Shown: one piece after another, positions 19,793-24,340 of the stretch
How positions within the stretch are numbered: position 1 is the first letter of the stretch
How the letters are laid out: every line of letters begins with the position of its first letter
DNA from: Choristocarpus tenellus KU-1152
Lineage: Eukaryota; Phaeophyceae
DNA length: 24,340 bases
Reading direction: 5' to 3'
Assembly: GCA_964200185.2 (NCBI GenBank)
Contig: CAXNAD020000217.1
Span: 1-24,340, forward strand
The notes under the pieces: generated by a model
Databases searched by the model: none
Told to the model about the DNA's origin: nothing
Seen by the model: only the letters and a program-made list of their open reading frames with translations
Translations under genes and position numbers: made by a program

Positions 19793-21128
19793 ATGGGAAA
19801 TGAAGATGCCAATGATCCTGCTGGAATGGATTGTGCGGTGAGATTTTTTTCAGTGTTGATTGGGGAAAGGAAAATTGGTTGTAAACTGACTTCCTTAGGT
19901 ACGTCTAATTACCTCATCGTACTCTCGGATTGCACGCTGTCGCTGGCTCCATCCATGAAAAGGTGCTCAAGCTATCCACCATGATCAAAATTTATTTGAA
20001 ACCTTGACTTTCGTCAGATCTTCCTGGCGTCTCACTTTCTCCAACATCAAGGTGAAACAGTGAAGTTCATCAAAGCGTGAGCTCTTGTTTATGCACTCTG
20101 GTATTGCCCACGACAGGATCCCGTGTGCAATGATAAGGTCGATATGTTCAAGAAGATGATAGGATTGGCGTCGGGGAATGCAACAGAGAAGAAGAAGAAG
20201 AACGAGGATGTAGTTCTCCCGATGAAAACTGAGCTGGAAGCATGTCCCCTCAGCAAGGATGAGTTAGGAACAGCCACATGGGGACTGGTGAGTTTCTCAC
20301 CCTCTTTGAATAATTATGCCGCACTTGTGCACATATGAAGGGAAGATGAGGTTCCTGGTCGGAAGAGAACCCACTCCATGATTTTTTCTGCTATTTGGAC
20401 ATATCTCAGATGCACACGGCGGCAGCTTATTACCCACAGAATCCGACGCCTGACATGCAAGAGCGCGCAAGGGCATTCTTCGGGGGCCTGGCACATATGT
20501 ACCCCTGCAGCTACTGCAAAAAAGATTTTGAAAAGGAGATAGCTAAAGAACCTCCAAGGTGAGACCCACCCCTGTAATGTCCCTCCTCGAATGTTCGGAT
20601 CTGGGTTATTATTGAATGTCTTCAAACTCTACACTCTTGTCCGATAGTTTTTCAGAATGCTGCCTTAACTGATCCTCGATATGATTTCACCATGCTAAGT
20701 ACTTACTAAGGATGGTGCTCCAGACATTGAAAGAAATTTTTCCCACCCGTTTGCATACAACTCTGCGGTTTTGCTCGTCGATGCCAAGATGTCGGGCAAT
20801 GTCGATCCAACTCAAAGACTGCCAGTGCTAATGATCCAGGTGCTACAGCTTTGCAAATCAATACTCACCCATCATCCTGAAACATCTTACCCCCATCACG
20901 AGACAATATAAATGTAGCACACAACTCTCTTGTACTGACTGATCTCTTTTTTGCAGAGTGGAGTCTCGATTGGCTTTATCACTCTGGGTTTGCCGGCAAC
21001 ACAACACTGTCAATGCCAAACTTGGGAAGGAACAGTTCGAATGCACGTTGCCAAATCTGGATCAACGATGGAAAACAGGAAAAAAATCTTGTTGGGGCCA
21101 GGAGGATGAACGTGCAGATCTTGCATGA
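19793..21128 (+). CDS. ERV1: FAD-linked sulfhydryl oxidase, Erv1/ALR family
   Basis: Exons 19793-19837, 20117-20287, 20410-20558 and 20957-21128, with introns of phase 0, 0 and 2; the product is 178 residues, typical for the family. Erv1/ALR enzymes transfer electrons from protein thiols through FAD to cytochrome c or oxygen and drive disulfide-relay import into the mitochondrial intermembrane space. Visible hallmarks: CPLSKDELGTATW (58-70), HTAAAYYPQNPT (74-85), the active-site CSYC (Cys105, Cys108), the FAD-binding WVCRQHNTVNAKLGK block (132-146), and the structural pair Cys134-X16-Cys151. A CX4C pair at the N-terminus (Cys14, Cys19) is a likely shuttle disulfide; a Lys-rich linker (40-43) follows. 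A lone Cys167 near the C-terminus matches the tail cysteine of animal ALR. The start is the first ATG in a frame open upstream. No targeting peptide is seen, as expected for intermembrane-space import. Confidence 0.92.
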
Positions 21129-23458
21129 CTGGAGGGGGGGTCTCAACAAATGCCCAGTTCAATTTTGTCCATTTCCTTTTCCTGAAAGATGGGATTTGGC
21201 TTGTGCAATGCAAGGGAGCAGAGAGCTGCAATTGTTGTCTTGATAACATGAAATAGTGAAGTACTACATCTGCAGGATCCCTAACCATCCCCTGAAATGA
21301 AGGCATGCCTTTGTTTGAGAATAGAAGGTAGTGATACTTTCTGTCTTAATCGAGTATTTGCAAGAACTAAGCCAAAGTTATGGCATTGAACTAGTTCCAT
21401 GGAAAAAGCACTGGTCCTGAAATATATTGTAGAATAGGATCTTCCGTTGTAGGTGCGAAATCATTTCCGTACTGATGAGCAATAATCCTGTACAATTAGC
21501 TGTACATCTTGAGACTGGTAAGATGCCAAACTCTTTGGACTCCAAGGAATTTACTGAGTCTTGTCAGGGAAGTACTGAACAGTATCAAATGTCTAAAAGA
21601 TCATATGTGTTCAAGGTCGCTGCCAAGGTCACAAATCCAACATTGGCAGAAAAACAAACAAGCACAGGTCACAGGGTCTTGCATGATGCACCAGATATTG
21701 TATGATTTTTTTTATCTCAAAAGTTGTGCATACTACTTGATGAGCATACTATTGTCGTGCTGCTGGATATAATTTGCTGCTGCTTTATGTTCGACTTTGT
21801 TCACACCCTTTCAATCACCATAGATGGTGTCTTACATGTTGCACCGTCTAAAAGCCTGCAAATCTTGCATCGAAAGCATTCACGAAGAAACCATCTCACT
21901 CTAGTTTGACAGTTCACTATTGAAGATTGTTCAAAGCCATGACAATCGTAAATGATAGCAGTAACATTATTATTAGCATTCTTTGATAGTGCATATAATC
22001 ATAGGTGGAGAGTGTGATCGTAATATCCGAAGTTATTGGACATTACTACTGTCATCAACTCTCCAGAGTATTGTTTGGGATGCAAGGACCTGTTGGACTG
22101 AAGACATCTTCATGTTCAGACACTTCGTGGGTATGACCAACATTCTGGAGTGCTTAGAACTACTCAGTATTTCTAAGTGGGAGAGTTATTCGTCGAAGTG
22201 AAAAGACTGGTGCAGTCCTGCATGGGGTGGTCTCATGACATACAATATGAAAAGTAAAGATAATAAGACTGAGGAAGTATGTTGGCTGAGAGCTACATTT
22301 GAGTTCTTCTGAGGAGATGGAAGATGCTTGATGAGAGAAGGGGGGTATAGGAGTGTACCTGCCAATCGATTTATTGACTACTCTTCACTTTCGGTCGATG
22401 AACATGTTACTTTAGATTAGTACAGAAATGGAGTTTTAGGTGCTTCGAGCTTCTGATGTTTTTGGCTTGGAGTAATGCATATTTAATGGGCAGAGATGTG
22501 GCACAGGGCCCCAGGGTATACAACTTTCACATGAGCTCATATTAGTGCAGAATGTGGTCTGCTGTAGGGTGAAAAATTCCATCAGGGCATGCTTTGTGCA
22601 ACATTTGAAATGAAGTAATGTGTAGCACTGAGTGCATTATAGGATTTTGCAGTGAGAACATGTCTTACTATAGTTCTCCGGAGTAGTAGGACATATTTCA
22701 ATTATGTAGCTCTACTGTTTCTATCTGGGCAAACCATGCTTATACTTGCTCAGCTCGATCACCCAATAGAGGCCTGGTGAGCAACTGTTACAAGGGTCTC
22801 ACTTGGATACGCATTCTCCTCAATGTCTGAACTCAAGGGTTGCAAACCTCAGCTGGATCAGAACGGTCAACATGTATTATAGTAATGGTCGCTTATTTTA
22901 TTTCCTCCAAGGATTAAAAGTGAGGCTGGTTATCTGTGAAGGGAAGAGTAAAAGGACGTGGTTTGATATCAGTGATAAATAAACTTTGTACTCTTTACAC
23001 AGATTTCAGCTGAGTGTTGTTAGGCACTGTCTGGAAGTTTATTTCCTCCTACTCTTTCCTAGATATAGAGGTGGAGCAAAATAGCAAGTGACTGGGGTAT
23101 CCTTCATCAGGGAATCCTTCCTGTGATTCTGACTGGGGTGTTACACCTACCTGTTCCTGGGGTACTCTTGTTATGGTGGAACAGGGAGTGACATGTTGGG
23201 TGCTTGGATGACCCTCTTTCCATTGCTGGCTAGCTGTAAAGAAATAAATATTTTACGTTGCAGTGGCGAGGGGTGGGTGGGGGGATGTGTTTCGTAATGG
23301 TGGGACTTTTACCGTAGGTGTACTTGTGTTCTGACCGTAGATCAGAGAATGTTGGAAATTTGAATGTGCATTTGCAGCAACCCTTGAAGTTCTGAGGTAT
23401 TTGTCGGCATGAGACTTGCAGAGCATCAGAGTTGGGAGGCTGATTGAAGAGTCAACAG

Positions 23459-23685
23459 TCGAACTCCAAACTTCAGGGTGGCATTTGAAACCAGTACAGA
23501 AGATGCGACAACCACCTGTGTTGGAGTGGAGGTGGGGTTGGAGGAGATGATGCTGACGAAGTGTTGCTGGCGGGACAGTGTACATCCGTCCGAATATCTG
23601 GTAAGTTTTCTGTGGACCATACCTACACTTCAAGTTGCCTTGACCATACTGTATGATGGGCACACAGTTCGTTAACTACCTGTGA
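23459..23685 (+). CDS. Possible two-exon 3' end of an unplaced gene
   Basis: From an acceptor at 23458 a frame (RTPNFRVAFETSTEDATTTC onwards) stays open to a consensus donor CTG|gtaagt at 23600. After a 67-nt intron ending in cacacag, six in-phase codons (FVNYL, stop) follow at 23668-23685. I found no convincing upstream exons and no homology, so chance is quite possible. Confidence 0.13.
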
Positions 23686-23906
23686 GGCATCAAAACTAAG
23701 AGTGACCGTCCAAGGCAGGAACTTTCACCCTTTTTAATCCCACCTGTGTCGTATCTACATAAATCTCCAAAGAATGGTAGGATGGGCTCGGCCATTTGAG
23801 TCAAGGTGGTAAGATCTTTGTCAATAGCTAGAATCATTTTTCTTTACCCTTGAAATATCCTTATATTCGTACAGATATATTGTTGTAGACAAAGTGTTGT
23901 CGAGGG

Positions 23907-24046
23907 GAAGGAATAATAGTTAATGAAGCAACACGCAAGTAATCCAATACTTCGAAGTAATAGACTACAACAAATGGAAAGAATAATAGTGAATGAAGCA
24001 AAGCATGAGTAACTTAATAAATTACAATAAATGAGATACTGACTGT
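23907..24046. repeat. Diverged 70-bp tandem duplication
   Basis: GGAAGGAATAATAGTTAATG at 23907 recurs 70 bases later at 23977 as GGAAAGAATAATAGTGAATG, and the rest of the 70-bp unit can still be aligned (GAAGCAA, AGTAA, TACAA-AAAT). Divergence is roughly a quarter of positions, so the duplication is old. Confidence 0.65.
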
Positions 24047-24340
24047 TCAAAGTATAATAAATTCGCCCCTTTGGGAGGGGCTCAGACCCCTTGCAGCCTG
24101 TCTGCGTGAATAAAGTGGAGAGAGGGCCTTGTTAATATGTACTCCTGCGTGTCACGTGTCACGTGCATAATGGGTTACTACTGCTGACTTTCTACGCTGT
24201 GAGTGGGTAAGGGGGAGACTGCGCCATGGGGTGAAGAGGAAGGAAGGTTTAGAGTGAGGTGTAGAGTAACCACTGTGCTCCAGTAGCCCCAGGAGGAAAG
24301 AACAGTGGGGGGAGATTGTGACCCAAAGTATCTGGGAGGG

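Larger units (their letters stand above)
21129..24340. other. Region after ERV1 without a supported gene
   Basis: About 3.2 kb of mixed AT-rich DNA. Open frames up to 136 codons (for example 23253-23663 minus and 21475-21705 plus) show no family resemblance and no clear splice partners. AATAAA motifs occur at 22978-22983 and 23244-23249 but cannot be tied to a gene. The last 250 bases become GC-richer, possibly approaching another gene. Confidence 0.5.

Noticed and set aside
23253-23663. 136-codon minus-strand ORF near the right end
   Set aside because: Composition is His/Thr/Pro-scattered without helices or motifs, the opposite strand is partly open as well, and no homology is recognisable.

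Overview
This window is nuclear DNA from a eukaryote. It has split genes with GT-AG introns, long introns full of microsatellites, TTAGGG-type telomere-like motifs, and no operon-like packing or ribosome-binding sites. The protein families (exportin-7, a P-class pentatricopeptide protein with SACxxAGxWExALxLLxEM-type repeats, a short Erv1/ALR oxidase) fit a protist or alga. My best guess is a photosynthetic stramenopile or a comparable microalga. That is an inference from repeat style and telomere motif, not proven. One short assembly gap (10 N) lies at 1183-1192.

Layout: (1) 1-5771, + strand: the C-terminal part of an exportin-7 (XPO7/RanBP16) gene. Seven exons are placed confidently from 881 to the stop at 5771; upstream exons lie in or before 1-880, where only one weak candidate (319-355) was found. 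(2) 5772-9951: about 4.2 kb with no gene I can support, only weak coding candidates at 5896-6195 (-) and 7203-7286 (+). (3) 9952-13212, + strand: a three-exon gene for an unrecognised 881-residue protein with one N-terminal membrane span, long helical/coiled-coil regions and a C-terminal cluster of membrane spans. (4) 13213-15259: about 2 kb between two converging genes. (5) 19460-15260, - strand: a five-exon gene for an 850-residue PPR protein with about 17-18 repeats. (6) 19461-19792: a 332-bp divergent intergenic region. (7) 19793-21128, + strand: a four-exon gene for a 178-residue Erv1/ALR sulfhydryl oxidase with an N-terminal CX4C pair. (8) 21129-24340: mostly empty, with a diverged 70-bp duplication near the end and weak exon candidates.

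The genes are unrelated housekeeping functions (nuclear transport, organelle RNA metabolism, oxidative folding in the mitochondrial intermembrane space) plus one unknown. The only suggestive pairing is the head-to-head PPR/Erv1 pair, both probably acting in organelles. Splice sites were chosen by hand from frame continuity, consensus and family alignment from memory; no transcript evidence was available. Of the 15 introns inferred, 12 are phase 0, and most XPO7 exon junctions read (A/C)AG|G.
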